From contig CAOKMT010000008.1 in NCBI GenBank assembly GCA_948469885.1, positions 1 to 64,000 on the forward strand: a stretch of 64,000 nucleotides of DNA, in the 5' to 3' direction. This DNA comes from an uncultured Sporosarcina sp. (GTDB lineage: Bacteria > Bacillota > Bacilli > Bacillales_A > Planococcaceae). This document shows positions 1-8,807 of this stretch, piece after piece (the stretch's first letter is position 1; every line of letters begins with the position of its first letter). The notes under the pieces were generated by a model. That model ran no database searches. It saw only the letters and a list, made by a program, of their open reading frames with translations, and was not told the origin of the DNA. A program made the position numbers and the translations under genes.

Positions 1-803
1 TCATATATATCCGATGCAATATAGGCCCAACGGTTATCTTGTTGGCGATGTTTAAAATTGAAAGTATTCACTTCAACCTCTTTTATAGGAAGATTTCGTA
101 ATTCAATTTCTTTTTCGATCTCCTCAATAATTTCAGCAGACTCTTGAATATGGTCCGGCATATCAATGGTGACCGTATTTGAAAACCACGAACTTGTAAG
201 TCCCGCCAGTTCATGATTTGCTTCTTTCGCATATCCATAGGATGCGAATACCTTTTTCACAATCTCTCTTACTTCGTCATAAAGTTTGCTTGTTTCATCC
301 GCTTGACTATTCCGAGGCGGTGCGTCAGCCGCTTCTGAAATCTTTAAATGATATTTGTCATAGCCATTTTCATATAAATAATTCATGATCTTTGGTTCAA
401 GATTCTCTATTGCTTGTTTTAGTGTGGCATCTTTCAAAATGAGTGAAACCTCTATCGTATATGGAGATGGTGTTATCCCGACAAAGTTAACATCGTATCC
501 TTCTTTATCGACTAAATCAAAGAGTTGGGAGGTTAAATCGGGATTATGCTGGCCATTTGAAAAGCTGGGTGTAATGGAAATGGGTAAAATTTTCTCCGCG
601 ATGCTTGCCATTGTCGTTGAGTAAAACGGCGAAGTGATGAGAAACAGTAGACAGGCCGCGGCAATCCAACGATAATATTTAAAATTGCGTTTTTTGCTTT
701 TCTCCGAATCATGTAAAACTTTGTATCTAAGTTGGTCTTTCGATTTGTCAGTGATCTTTAGTTGTTCATCTAATTCTTTAAATTGTTCATCCGAGAAATT
801 CAT
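1..803 (-). CDS. Putative ECF sigma-associated regulator (DUF4030-like), 3' part missing
   Basis: This gene runs off the left edge of the window, so only the first 267 codons are visible. It starts at ATG 803, and the upstream sigma gene ends at 787, so the two overlap by 17 nt and are probably translationally coupled. The N-terminal ~40 residues are charged and cytoplasmic-looking. One membrane segment follows at about residues 48-62 (WIAAACLLFLITSPFYS), then an extracytoplasmic region rich in alternating acidic and hydrophobic stretches. This is the usual layout of a single-pass anti-sigma factor. The extracellular part resembles proteins annotated DUF4030 in Bacilli, which is recalled similarity and not a search result. 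Role inferred: membrane regulator of the adjacent ECF sigma factor. Confidence 0.7.
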   Translation of the reverse strand, partial: MNFSDEQFKELDEQLKITDKSKDQLRYKVLHDSEKSKKRNFKYYRWIAAACLLFLITSPFYSTTMASIAEKILPISITPSFSNGQHNPDLTSQLFDLVDKEGYDVNFVGITPSPYTIEVSLILKDATLKQAIENLEPKIMNYLYENGYDKYHLKISEAADAPPRNSQADETSKLYDEVREIVKKVFASYGYAKEANHELAGLTSSWFSNTVTIDMPDHIQESAEIIEEIEKEIELRNLPIKEVEVNTFNFKHRQQDNRWAYIASDIY

Positions 804-1305
804 TCGTAGCCCCCCTGTGCATCAATTCATTTTTCAGTGCAACTAACGCTCTTTTTAAAGTCATTTTCACTTTACTTTCAGACCAGTTTAAAACGAAGGC
901 TGTTTCTGCTGTTGAAAACTCTTTCAACTTCCGTAAAATGATGACATGCTTATAAGAAGGTTTTAATTGTTGAATGGCCCTATATAATTGTTCGGTTTGA
1001 AAATTCATGACGACGATTTGTTCGGGCATTGGCTGATCGTCTTTCTCTTCCATTGTTAAACCCAAATAATGTTGTAATGGATGCTTTTTTCGGAAATAAT
1101 CTTTAGTTACATTATGAGCAATTGAAAATAACCATGTTTTTATAGATGATTGCTGTTTAAATCGCTCTTGGTGCCTATATGCCTTTATAAAAGTTTCCTG
1201 TGTTAAATCTTCTGCTTGTTGATAGTCCCGAACCATTAAAAGTATGTAAGTTAGAACCGACTCGCCGTACGCATCAAACCACTTCGTTAAGTTCTTATGT
1301 TCCAA
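787..1305 (-). CDS. ECF-type RNA polymerase sigma factor
   Basis: A 172-residue sigma-70 family protein with the two ECF regions. Region 2 lies at about residues 10-75 and includes DYQQAEDLTQETFIKAY and an FxIAHN-type motif. Region 4 helix-turn-helix lies at about residues 115-165 (FSTAETAFVLNWSESKVKMT). The start is a TTG at 1305 preceded by GGAGG about 10 nt upstream; no ATG fits as well. A candidate ECF promoter lies at 1335-1360. The next gene downstream overlaps its end and encodes the likely membrane-bound regulator. Which stress it answers cannot be told from sequence; the region 4 sequence differs clearly from the SigV-like gene at 31.5 kb. Confidence 0.9.
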   Translation of the reverse strand: MEHKNLTKWFDAYGESVLTYILLMVRDYQQAEDLTQETFIKAYRHQERFKQQSSIKTWLFSIAHNVTKDYFRKKHPLQHYLGLTMEEKDDQPMPEQIVVMNFQTEQLYRAIQQLKPSYKHVIILRKLKEFSTAETAFVLNWSESKVKMTLKRALVALKNELMHRGATNEFLG

Positions 1306-1334
1306 AATTATCTTTCCTCCTCTCTCTATACTTA

Positions 1335-1360
1335 GACGTAAATGAAAGTGAATGCGTCAC
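1335..1360 (-). promoter_or_regulatory. Candidate ECF-type promoter for the sigma gene
   Basis: On the minus strand GTGACG is followed after 16 bp by CGTC, and the TTG start of the sigma gene lies about 30 nt further on. ECF sigma factors commonly recognise a -10 containing CGTC and often transcribe their own gene. The -35 is not the classic AAC-containing form, so this is only a candidate for autoregulation. Confidence 0.35.
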
Positions 1361-1399
1361 GTTTTATCTAATTAAAATTGGGTTTTCATTTCACAAAAT

Positions 1400-1432
1400 A
1401 AAAAAGCATTCATCCCAAGTCGGATAAATGCC
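1400..1432 (-). terminator. Intrinsic terminator of the TetR/MFS operon
   Basis: On the minus strand GCATTTATCC pairs with GGATGAATGC around a short loop and is followed by TTTTTT. It lies about 80 nt past the MFS stop codon and separates that operon from the sigma factor gene. Confidence 0.7.
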
Positions 1433-1512
1433 ATTCATTCACTTAACTACTTTCGGAAAGACGTCAACCTAGAGCGAAAATCAACATAGTTCGAATTCAC
1501 ATGGATGTACGA

Positions 1513-2937
1513 TCAATGACTTGATTCTTGCTCTTTATTCATCGATTCACTCTTTGCTTTTTTACTTTTTATACGGAACGACAATATGATCCCTAAGACG
1601 CCTAATATTGATGCAATCATAAAAGCATTTTGAATGCCATCCATTGCTGCTTGTTTAGGGTGTTGAAGTGAGTTTAAGGTTGCATGGCTCATCACAGACA
1701 CAAGGATTGCTGTTCCAATGGACCCACCAACCATTCGGATTGTATTATTCATTGCTGTGCCATGGGCGATAAGGTGTGCAGGTAAGGCGTTAATGCCAGC
1801 TGTCATCAGCGGCATCATCATCATGGATGTACCAATCATTAAAATGGCAAATATTGTTGCAATCCACGTAATGGAGGTATCAAGTGACAAGTTGGTATAC
1901 AGAATTAACGATATCGTAATTAAGGAAAATCCAATAATAGAAAGCCATTTGCCGCCAAATCTATCAAATATTTTCCCCGTAATGGGAGACATGAAGCCCA
2001 TAATTAGTGCTCCCGGAAGAAGCATGATTCCCGATTCCAGCGCGGTAAAACTTGTGACATCTTGTGCGTAGATGGGTAATAGTGTTTGGGTTCCAACCAT
2101 AATCGCAAACACGAATACAGACAATATCGTTGTGACAGTAAACATAGGGGAGTTAAATACACGGAACTCTAGCATAGGTTGTTTGAGCTTCAACTGTCTC
2201 TTAATAAATATAAATAAGGCTACTGCGCCAATGCTGATTGCGCCGACAACTTGGCCGCTCATCCATCCTGCTGTCCCGGCAATACTAAATCCATAAAGGA
2301 GACCTCCCCATCCAAAGGTGGAGAAAATGACAGAGACAGTGTCTATTTTCACTTGCTTTTGTTCGGTTACATTTTTCATAAGGAATATGGCCAAAAATAG
2401 GACGATCATTGCGACTGGAAGTACAGTGTAAAAAAGGGATCGCCATGAGAATTGTACAATGAGCCAGCCTGCTAATGTTGGCCCAATTGCAGGGGCAAAA
2501 CCTGTGACAAGACCAACCATCCCCATTGCAGATCCTCTTTTTTCAGGCGGGAAAAGCGTTAGCATAACTGTTTGCATTAAAGGCATCATAATTCCCGCGC
2601 CAACTGCTTGGACAATTCTTGCGAGAAGCAAGAAAGAAAAATTAGGTGCGATTGCGCCAATCAATGTCCCGAGGGAAAAAATACTTAGCGCAGCGATTAA
2701 AAGGTGTTTGCTTGAAAATCTTTCAATCAAAAATGCTGTGATCGGGATAAGGATTCCATTCGTTAACATAAATCCTGTTGTTAGCCACTGTGCTTGACTG
2801 GGGCTGATTTGAAATTCGCCCATTATCGGGGGAAGGGCGATAATAATTAACGTTTGATTCAAAATGGTGACAAAAGACGCCGCTAACAAAATACCGACAA
2901 TAAGATTTCGGTTGAAAGATTGTTTTTCAGATATCAT
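1513..2937 (-). CDS. MFS multidrug efflux transporter, DHA2 (EmrB/QacA) type
   Basis: A 474-residue very hydrophobic protein with about 14 predicted membrane segments, the size and layout of the 14-TM DHA2 drug:H+ antiporters. The N-terminal half has the typical start of the family (ILNQTLIIIALPPI) and a motif C-like GLVTGFAPAIGPTLAGW segment in TM5, the antiporter signature. A charged tail (KSKKAKSESMNKEQESSH) follows the last helix. It is the second gene of a two-gene operon: a TetR regulator ends 25 nt upstream on the same strand. The likely job is proton-driven export of toxic organic compounds, de-repressed when the TetR protein binds a ligand. The substrate cannot be told from sequence. 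Confidence 0.88.
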   Translation of the reverse strand: MISEKQSFNRNLIVGILLAASFVTILNQTLIIIALPPIMGEFQISPSQAQWLTTGFMLTNGILIPITAFLIERFSSKHLLIAALSIFSLGTLIGAIAPNFSFLLLARIVQAVGAGIMMPLMQTVMLTLFPPEKRGSAMGMVGLVTGFAPAIGPTLAGWLIVQFSWRSLFYTVLPVAMIVLFLAIFLMKNVTEQKQVKIDTVSVIFSTFGWGGLLYGFSIAGTAGWMSGQVVGAISIGAVALFIFIKRQLKLKQPMLEFRVFNSPMFTVTTILSVFVFAIMVGTQTLLPIYAQDVTSFTALESGIMLLPGALIMGFMSPITGKIFDRFGGKWLSIIGFSLITISLILYTNLSLDTSITWIATIFAILMIGTSMMMMPLMTAGINALPAHLIAHGTAMNNTIRMVGGSIGTAILVSVMSHATLNSLQHPKQAAMDGIQNAFMIASILGVLGIILSFRIKSKKAKSESMNKEQESSH

Positions 2938-2962
2938 TTATTTTGACTCCTATCAATAGAAC

Positions 2963-3538
2963 TTATTTTTTTAGCGCCTCACAAAACAAGTGGATCGTAT
3001 TTGTTAAGAAAGATTCCTCCCATTCATGTAAGAAATGGTTTTTCCATAAAGAGGTGGACGAAAAGTAGCCATATAAAGTAGTTAAGAAGATGATGGCCTG
3101 TGCTTCAACATTCGTCTCCTTCATTCGATTTCGATCTTGCATAGAAGTGAAATAAGCTACGATTAAATCTTTAAGTCTTCTTGTGTTTTTGGCGATGGCT
3201 TCATTTAACTCCGGAAACTCGCTTCTCTCTTGGGTGGCAATTAAAAAAATCGGTTTATTCTTATTCATCAAATTCAGGTAAGACTTCGCGATTAACGTCA
3301 AATCCATTTCCAAGTCCCAAACGATTTGATTTGTAAACACTTCTTCAAAGCAGGGGATATATGAAAACTTTTCTACGGCTGCTTCAAAGACGCCCAGTTT
3401 AGTTTTAAAGTGTCGAAAGACCGTCATTTCACTAACTTCGGCATGTTGGGCAATTTCCTTTATCGAAACCTTTTGATAGCCTTTTTCTTGCATCAGCGTC
3501 AATGCTGCTTGAAGAATTTTATCTGAAGTGTTTTGCAT
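2963..3538 (-). CDS. TetR/AcrR family transcriptional repressor
   Basis: A 191-residue regulator. The N-terminal TetR DNA-binding domain spans about residues 1-47 (ILQAALTLMQEKGYQKVSIK, then EIAQHAEVSEMTVFRHFKTK). The remaining helical part is the variable ligand-binding and dimerisation domain. I place the start at ATG 3538, not at an in-frame ATG 18 nt upstream, because GGAGGAG lies just in front of 3538 and would fall inside the longer version. It is the first gene of an operon with the MFS exporter. A perfect inverted repeat at 3594-3609 in its upstream region is the probable operator, which implies autorepression. Confidence 0.88.
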   Translation of the reverse strand: MQNTSDKILQAALTLMQEKGYQKVSIKEIAQHAEVSEMTVFRHFKTKLGVFEAAVEKFSYIPCFEEVFTNQIVWDLEMDLTLIAKSYLNLMNKNKPIFLIATQERSEFPELNEAIAKNTRRLKDLIVAYFTSMQDRNRMKETNVEAQAIIFLTTLYGYFSSTSLWKNHFLHEWEESFLTNTIHLFCEALKK

Positions 3539-3593
3539 AATGTCTCCTCCGGTCATAATTGAGTATGTCTATGTTCTAATCTTACCACGGTTA

Positions 3594-3609
3594 GTTAGTG
3601 ATAACTAAC
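3594..3609. promoter_or_regulatory. Probable TetR operator
   Basis: GTTAGT and ACTAAC form a perfect 6-bp inverted repeat around GATA, about 55 bp upstream of the TetR start. Position and symmetry fit an autorepression operator for the TetR/MFS operon. Inferred, not proven. Confidence 0.6.
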
Positions 3610-3815
3610 AAATGGATTGCAATTATTTAGTGGCATCCTTTTAGTCAGAGGTATGTTCGTTTCTAATGCACAGGTACGCAGAAGAATGGCTAAAGTGAAA
3701 AGTCCTCCTTAGTCATTCTTCAATTTACATTTGTCGAAATGGTATGTTCCAATCTCTAGTGAACTGGGGCATTCTCAGTTATATCAAAGTTGATCCTGTC
3801 CATTTTTTGTTTCTA

Positions 3816-5333
3816 TCAATTCAGTTGTTGTATTAAAGATAATAGCCTGCCAGACATTCCGTGGATATTCTCCGTTGAAGTATTGATCTCCTCGGTAACA
3901 ATGGCTTGTGATTGAATTTTATCACTCATATTATTAATGCTCGTAACAATTTCTATGACGGAAGAATTGATGTCTTCTAAAATGCTTTCAATTTTTTCAA
4001 CAGCTGTCGAGGTATGAGCGGATAGTTTTTGGACTTCCTCAGCAACTATGCTAAACCCTTTTCCGTGCTCACCCGCACGTGCTGCCTCTATCGATGCATT
4101 TAATCCTAGTAAGTTTGTTTGAATGGAAATACTTTTGATCAATTCCGTTACAGACTTTGTTAACTCAATGCTTTCTCTCGTTTGCGTCGCGGACTTAGAG
4201 GTGATTTCATGCTCGTGGGCGATCTCTGTTGCCTCATGTGAAATATTGTTAATGTTGGCAGCCAATTCTTTGAGAGAGTGTGTAAAATCATTCATTTCTT
4301 TTTCGATTTTCTCATCATCCGCTTTTCGTTTGATCTCGTGATTGATATCTCGCAATACACCTGATACGAGTGTCGGATGTCCATGATCATCGCGCAGTGT
4401 ATTTATGAACATCGTAAACCATCTATACTCTCCATTTTTTATTTTTAATTGGAACTTCATCTCAAATTCTGTCTGATTTGTCTTGTTATAGAGGTGAGTC
4501 ATAAACTGACTTCTTACTTCTTCTCTATCTTCTATTGCAATGAGGTTTAACCATGACGCCACTGTTGGTTCAAATTCATCATCCTCATACCCAAGCAATC
4601 GTTTAAATTGAGGAGAGAACCATCCTTCTTGCATAGCTGAATTATTTTTTAGATCCATTCCCCATGCCCCTTCAAGGGTGGTCACACTAAAGCCGAGTGA
4701 TTTTTCTATCAATTCCAATCGTGATAATAGATTTTGGATTCTAATCGTGTTCAATTTGTTTTTGTGAATATTCATCAAGGTGCCGACATTTCGATAGGGA
4801 ACGCCGGATGCATCTCGAAGTGTTTCTGCTTTGGCTTGAAACCATTCGATTGATCCATCTTTTTTAATGCTTTCATACTCTATGTCATAAGGTTCTTGCG
4901 TTCGACCGGAAAAATGTTCCTCATAAATCCTCGTGACGGTTTCAACTTCATCTGGGGCGATTGTGTTATACCAGCTTTCAAAAACATTCGGAAAATCTTG
5001 TTCGTCTTCATAACCTAACGATTTTCTGAAAATATCATTATAGACATTATTTTCGGCTGGAATTCCATTTTCCATTTCCAAATCCCACGTCCCGACTCCA
5101 TTAAGTTCCGTCACAATTTCATGTTTTACATAAAGATTTTCATACTTTTTTTGTAAATCACTGATTAAATGATTCATGGAATCGACTACTTGTTGTAACT
5201 CCTCATTCTTCGTCTGAAATGATAGTTGATAAGAAGTAGGATTTTCATGCTGCGATTGTTGTTGGACGCGCTTTATTTCATGTGTTAACTGATCGAAATC
5301 TTTCCGTATTTTACTATTAAACAAATTATCCAT
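3816..5333 (-). CDS. Soluble PAS-PAS chemoreceptor (methyl-accepting chemotaxis-type protein)
   Basis: A 505-residue protein without a membrane segment. An N-terminal coiled-coil region (about 1-70) is followed by two PAS/PAC units (about 70-200 and 210-335) with PAC-like ends such as [14 protein letters not shown] and VSGVLRDIN. The C-terminal ~170 residues are a short MCP signalling hairpin with the conserved tip [20 protein letters not shown] and the following [12 protein letters not shown]. No HAMP domain is visible, so it is probably a cytoplasmic redox or ligand sensor that talks to CheA/CheW. The ATG at 5333 abuts the AAAGGAG ribosome site; an in-frame TTG at 5324 has better spacing (9 nt) and may be the true start. 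It is transcribed divergently from the c-di-GMP operon and carries a composite MhqR-like promoter. Confidence 0.85.
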   Translation of the reverse strand: MDNLFNSKIRKDFDQLTHEIKRVQQQSQHENPTSYQLSFQTKNEELQQVVDSMNHLISDLQKKYENLYVKHEIVTELNGVGTWDLEMENGIPAENNVYNDIFRKSLGYEDEQDFPNVFESWYNTIAPDEVETVTRIYEEHFSGRTQEPYDIEYESIKKDGSIEWFQAKAETLRDASGVPYRNVGTLMNIHKNKLNTIRIQNLLSRLELIEKSLGFSVTTLEGAWGMDLKNNSAMQEGWFSPQFKRLLGYEDDEFEPTVASWLNLIAIEDREEVRSQFMTHLYNKTNQTEFEMKFQLKIKNGEYRWFTMFINTLRDDHGHPTLVSGVLRDINHEIKRKADDEKIEKEMNDFTHSLKELAANINNISHEATEIAHEHEITSKSATQTRESIELTKSVTELIKSISIQTNLLGLNASIEAARAGEHGKGFSIVAEEVQKLSAHTSTAVEKIESILEDINSSVIEIVTSINNMSDKIQSQAIVTEEINTSTENIHGMSGRLLSLIQQLN

Positions 5334-5347
5334 CTCCTTTCTTCAAG

Positions 5348-5403
5348 ATCACTTTACCACTCAATTGATGATGAAGCAAAGAAAGTATCTTGAATTAAAG
5401 GTA
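5348..5403 (-). promoter_or_regulatory. Composite MhqR/MarR-like promoter of the PAS-MCP gene (P1)
   Basis: On the minus strand a palindrome-like box (TACCTTTAATTCAAGAT) is followed by 7 bp, then TTGCTT, a 17-bp spacer and TAAAGT. The spacer and -10 carry the arms ATCA-TT and AAGTGAT of a second palindrome. Every interval is identical to the doxX (8615-8670) and marR (9168-9223) promoters, which is the main evidence that this site is functional. Confidence 0.6.
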
Positions 5404-5482
5404 AAAGTCGTTTGGAAGAAGATCATGATAATTATAAGGTTTAGAAGAAAAGGCTTCTCAAAGGAAAATAATTATCCATTAC

Positions 5483-5530
5483 TTGACAGGTAGGAGAGGA
5501 AGCGATAAATTTATCTTGAATTGAAGATAA
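5483..5530 (+). promoter_or_regulatory. Promoter with MhqR-like operator, c-di-GMP operon (P6)
   Basis: TTGACA (5483-5488), a 17-bp spacer and TAAATT (5506-5511) make a good housekeeping promoter. It is followed at once by TTATCTT and AAGATAA (5511-5530), a 7-bp inverted repeat with centre GAATTG. The operator covers the expected start of transcription, a classic repressor position. It matches the box in front of the second dioxygenase gene (17359-17378) in all but the centre. Confidence 0.65.
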
Positions 5531-5569
5531 AATTGCGGAAATTATTTATCTAGTAAGGAGTGGGAGGAA

Positions 5570-6862
5570 TTGAATCATTCAGCAGGTAAATTAGAAAAAG
5601 TTAAACTGGAACCAACAGTCGATGAGTACCAATTGATCTGGGAGAATACGAATGACGCCATTATCGTTTTACGTGACGATGGGGCAATCATCCAAGCGAA
5701 TCCTGCATTGACAGAGATTTTAGGTTGGTGTTTGGATGAAATTGAGGATCATGCCAGGCCTCCTTTTTTTATGAGAGATTTCACGGAGGAAAATCATCAA
5801 AAACAACTTCAGTTGTTAAGAAGTGGGCAAAGCATTGAAAATTACGAAACGAAAAGAAAACATAAGGACGGCACAATCAAAGATATTTTGGCTTCTTACC
5901 GTGCGATTAATAAAAACCATATATTAGCTGTCGCCATGTACAAGGACATTACTGAGGAAAAGAAAATCAAACATAAACTTGGAGTTGCAGAACATTGTTA
6001 CCAAGCGTTGGTGGAGTATTCTCCGGATGCCATCCTAGTTCACAATGGCGGTAAGATATCCTTTGCGAATCCGGCAGCTATTAAATTATTAGGAGCGGGG
6101 CGCCTTCAACAAATTATTGGAAAGTCATTTGATGATTTCATCGAGTTGACCCAGACGAGTGATCATCGAATTAAAGAGGATTTAGAAACGGTAAAAATAA
6201 AGCCGCTTATAGAGAAGTTAGTACGGTTTGATGGAACAAAAATATGGGTGGAAATCATCGCAATTCCAGTTGAACATGACGGGGAAGTGGTCGTTCAGGC
6301 AATCCTTCGGGATGTAACGGTTCGGAAATATTATGAAGATCAGCTAACATACATGGCGACTTATGACCCGATGACGGGTGTTATGAATAGAGCTTCTTTT
6401 ATGGGCGCTTTGGATCAAGTTATTGAGCAAGCGGCCGGACCAGAGGAGACATTTGCTATGTTGTATATTGATTTGGATAAGTTTAAGGACGTTAACGACT
6501 CACTTGGGCATGGCGTCGGAGATGGACTGCTTATTCAGTTTGCCGAGAGACTAAAGACGAGTATCCGTCATTTGGATGTAGTCGGGAGAGTAGGCGGCGA
6601 TGAGTTTGTGATTGTATTAAGAGATGTTGCAAAAGAAAAAGCAGCGGTGATTGTAAAAAGGATGCTTGTGCATTTGCAAAAAACATATCGGGTGCAAGGT
6701 CATGATATTCATGCCACATCAAGTATTGGCATTGCGATGTACCCAGTTGATGGAAATGACTCGGCAACATTAATTTCCTGTGCAGACCAAGCGCTTTATC
6801 GTGCAAAAGAAAAACGAAATCATTTTGAATTTCATAATGATTTGAAGGGGGAAGTGCAGTGA
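5570..6862 (+). CDS. Diguanylate cyclase with two PAS domains
   Basis: A 430-residue cytoplasmic protein. Two PAS/PAC sensor units (about 20-135 and 140-260) precede a GGDEF domain (about 265-425) that makes c-di-GMP from two GTP. The catalytic GGDEF is intact (VGRVGGDEFVIVLR), as are the substrate-side DPMTGVMNR and the DKFKDVNDSLGH segment. I see no RxxD inhibitory site just upstream of GGDEF. The start is a TTG at 5570 preceded by AAGGAG at 9-nt spacing. Its stop overlaps the start of the next gene (GTGA), so the two enzymes are made together. The promoter carries an MhqR-like operator. The PAS ligand is unknown. Confidence 0.9.
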   Translation: MNHSAGKLEKVKLEPTVDEYQLIWENTNDAIIVLRDDGAIIQANPALTEILGWCLDEIEDHARPPFFMRDFTEENHQKQLQLLRSGQSIENYETKRKHKDGTIKDILASYRAINKNHILAVAMYKDITEEKKIKHKLGVAEHCYQALVEYSPDAILVHNGGKISFANPAAIKLLGAGRLQQIIGKSFDDFIELTQTSDHRIKEDLETVKIKPLIEKLVRFDGTKIWVEIIAIPVEHDGEVVVQAILRDVTVRKYYEDQLTYMATYDPMTGVMNRASFMGALDQVIEQAAGPEETFAMLYIDLDKFKDVNDSLGHGVGDGLLIQFAERLKTSIRHLDVVGRVGGDEFVIVLRDVAKEKAAVIVKRMLVHLQKTYRVQGHDIHATSSIGIAMYPVDGNDSATLISCADQALYRAKEKRNHFEFHNDLKGEVQ

Positions 6863-8595
6863 AAACAGAACGGAAATGGCTTGCCGAAGAGGATGAAAAT
6901 AAGGGGCATACAGCGATTGCAAAGATCGTAGAGGAAAATAGAGTGTTGTTAAGCATGAACAAGGCCTTAATGGATAACGACCAATTTGGAATTTTGGTGA
7001 CGGATTTGGACGGAACTGTTATGGAATTCAATCGCACAGCGGAAAATCTGCTTGGCAAAAAAGCCGATCATGTGTTAGGAAGTTATATTGGGAACATACA
7101 GGAAATCGGGCAATATGTAGTTGAAGCACTGACCGCCGAGAAAAGATTTGAAAAAATCCATGTGTTCGTTGGACGTAAATTAGAGCAAGCCAGCCTAGTG
7201 GATACATTTCCCCTATACGATGAAGATTCCCGATTAGTTGGTGCGTTCGCGCAGTTGCATGATATTACGGAAGTATGTAGAGTTCATGAGCGATTTAATT
7301 ATTTAACAAATTACGATGAGCTGACAGGCATACCGAATCGTAAATTTTTGGAATCTATATTAGCTGAGTGGATGGGAGAGGACGCGCGTTATCAAGACAA
7401 AGGTGGGTTGACGGTTGTCCATCTTGGTTTGGATCGCTTTAAAGTTGTGAATGACACGTTGGGATATGCGGATGGCAATGATGTGTTGAAAAAGATTGTC
7501 CAGCGGTTGCAATCTAGTTTGAAGACGCACGAATTGATCGCAAGAGTTGGGGGAGATGAATTTATCATCGTCGCGCCGTATGCGGATGCATGGGAAAATG
7601 AACAGATTGGTGAGAGGCTTCATACACTATTCAACGAACCTTTTATGATCAAAGGATATGAATTCCATATGACAGCAAGCATGGGAATCGCTTTGTATCC
7701 AGACGATGCTTCCACACCGGAAGATCTGCTCTTCAAGGCGGAGGTAGCAAAGTCTTATGCTGAAAGGAATGGAAAGAATCAATTTGTTTTATATACGAAA
7801 AGGTTGGATTTTGATTCGCATGAAAGGATTTTACTCGAAGCCTCCTTTCGAAAGGCAATGGATTTAAATGAACTGGTCCTTCATTACCAACCAAAAATTG
7901 ACATGAAGACCGGGCTAATTAGCGGCATAGAGGCACTTGTAAGATGGCAACATCCCGAAAAGGGACTTATATCGCCGACAGAATTCATCCCCCTGGCGGA
8001 AGAATTGGGTCTCATTAGCCGGTTGGATGAATGGGTGTTGCGAGAAGCCTGTGAACAAAATAAAAGATGGCAGGAGATGGGATTCACTCCTATGAGCGTC
8101 GCAGTCAATTTGTCTTCATCCCAATTTATGAGTCATAAGCTGATCCGGTTAGTTGAAACAATTTTAAAGGAAACGGGATTGGAAGCTGAATACTTGGAAC
8201 TCGAAATTACGGAGACGATGGCGATGAATGTGAATTATGCAATTCCGACATTAAAACGATTGAATGCACTAGGCGTTCAAATAAGTCTTGATGACTTTGG
8301 AACGGGATACAGTTCGATGAATTATTTGACGAAGTTCGCAATAGATAGCTTGAAAATTGATCGGTCGTTTATTTGGAACATTGAAAAAGGAGAAAGTGAT
8401 TCAATTATTGTCAGTACAATGATTCGCATGGCGCACGGTCTTGGTCTTAAAGTGATTGCGGAAGGCGTGGAAGATACTAAACAGCTTCAGTTTTTGAATG
8501 AACACGGATGTGACGAGGTACAAGGATTCATCTTCAGTAAGCCAGTGCCAGCGGAAGAGATTGAAAGTCAGTTTTTGGCGACATTGAATGGATGA
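6859..8595 (+). CDS. PAS-GGDEF-EAL bifunctional c-di-GMP enzyme
   Basis: A 578-residue protein with a PAS unit (about 30-130), a GGDEF domain (about 145-300) and an EAL phosphodiesterase domain (about 320-575). GGDEF is intact (VGGDEFIIV), so cyclase activity is possible. The EAL metal and catalytic motifs are all present: GIEALVRW, ELEITETMA, LDDFGTGYSS, LKIDRSF, VIAEGVED and QGFIFSKP. It could therefore make and break c-di-GMP. The GTG start overlaps the previous stop by 4 nt, indicating translational coupling with the upstream cyclase. Together they form a sensory c-di-GMP control pair next to a chemoreceptor gene. Confidence 0.92.
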   Translation: MKTERKWLAEEDENKGHTAIAKIVEENRVLLSMNKALMDNDQFGILVTDLDGTVMEFNRTAENLLGKKADHVLGSYIGNIQEIGQYVVEALTAEKRFEKIHVFVGRKLEQASLVDTFPLYDEDSRLVGAFAQLHDITEVCRVHERFNYLTNYDELTGIPNRKFLESILAEWMGEDARYQDKGGLTVVHLGLDRFKVVNDTLGYADGNDVLKKIVQRLQSSLKTHELIARVGGDEFIIVAPYADAWENEQIGERLHTLFNEPFMIKGYEFHMTASMGIALYPDDASTPEDLLFKAEVAKSYAERNGKNQFVLYTKRLDFDSHERILLEASFRKAMDLNELVLHYQPKIDMKTGLISGIEALVRWQHPEKGLISPTEFIPLAEELGLISRLDEWVLREACEQNKRWQEMGFTPMSVAVNLSSSQFMSHKLIRLVETILKETGLEAEYLELEITETMAMNVNYAIPTLKRLNALGVQISLDDFGTGYSSMNYLTKFAIDSLKIDRSFIWNIEKGESDSIIVSTMIRMAHGLGLKVIAEGVEDTKQLQFLNEHGCDEVQGFIFSKPVPAEEIESQFLATLNG

Positions 8596-8614
8596 GATGA
8601 AAATTATGTGCATA

Positions 8615-8670
8615 TATCTCGAATTCGAGGTTTTTATGTTGACATCTCATCACTTGCGTGGTAAAGTGAT
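8615..8670 (+). promoter_or_regulatory. Composite MhqR-like promoter of doxX (P2)
   Basis: CTCGAATTCGAG (8618-8629, perfect palindrome) is centred 15.5 bp upstream of TTGACA (8639-8644). A 17-bp spacer leads to TAAAGT (8662-8667). The arms ATCACTT (8649-8655) and AAGTGAT (8664-8670) form a second perfect palindrome across spacer and -10. The first box is very close to the MhqR box known from Bacillus subtilis. Confidence 0.7.
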
Positions 8671-8807
8671 AATAATGTGAGCGACAGGAGGGATAGATAA
8701 AAAATGAAATAACACGACAAGCTCACTTATTTGTTTACATTTAACTTGATTTAGGTCATACAAAATAATCATTCTTCCCAATGATGGAAGAATAAAAGGA
8801 GAAAAAA
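8671..8807 (+). other. Structured leader of doxX with a two-codon mini-ORF
   Basis: The 137-nt leader holds GGAGGGATAGATAAAA followed by ATG AAA TAA (8704-8712), a two-codon ORF with a good ribosome site. GTGAGC (8677) and GCTCAC (8721) could pair around it. A second perfect hairpin, TTCTTCC/GGAAGAA (about 8772-8792), sits just before the real ribosome binding site. Function unknown. Confidence 0.35.
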
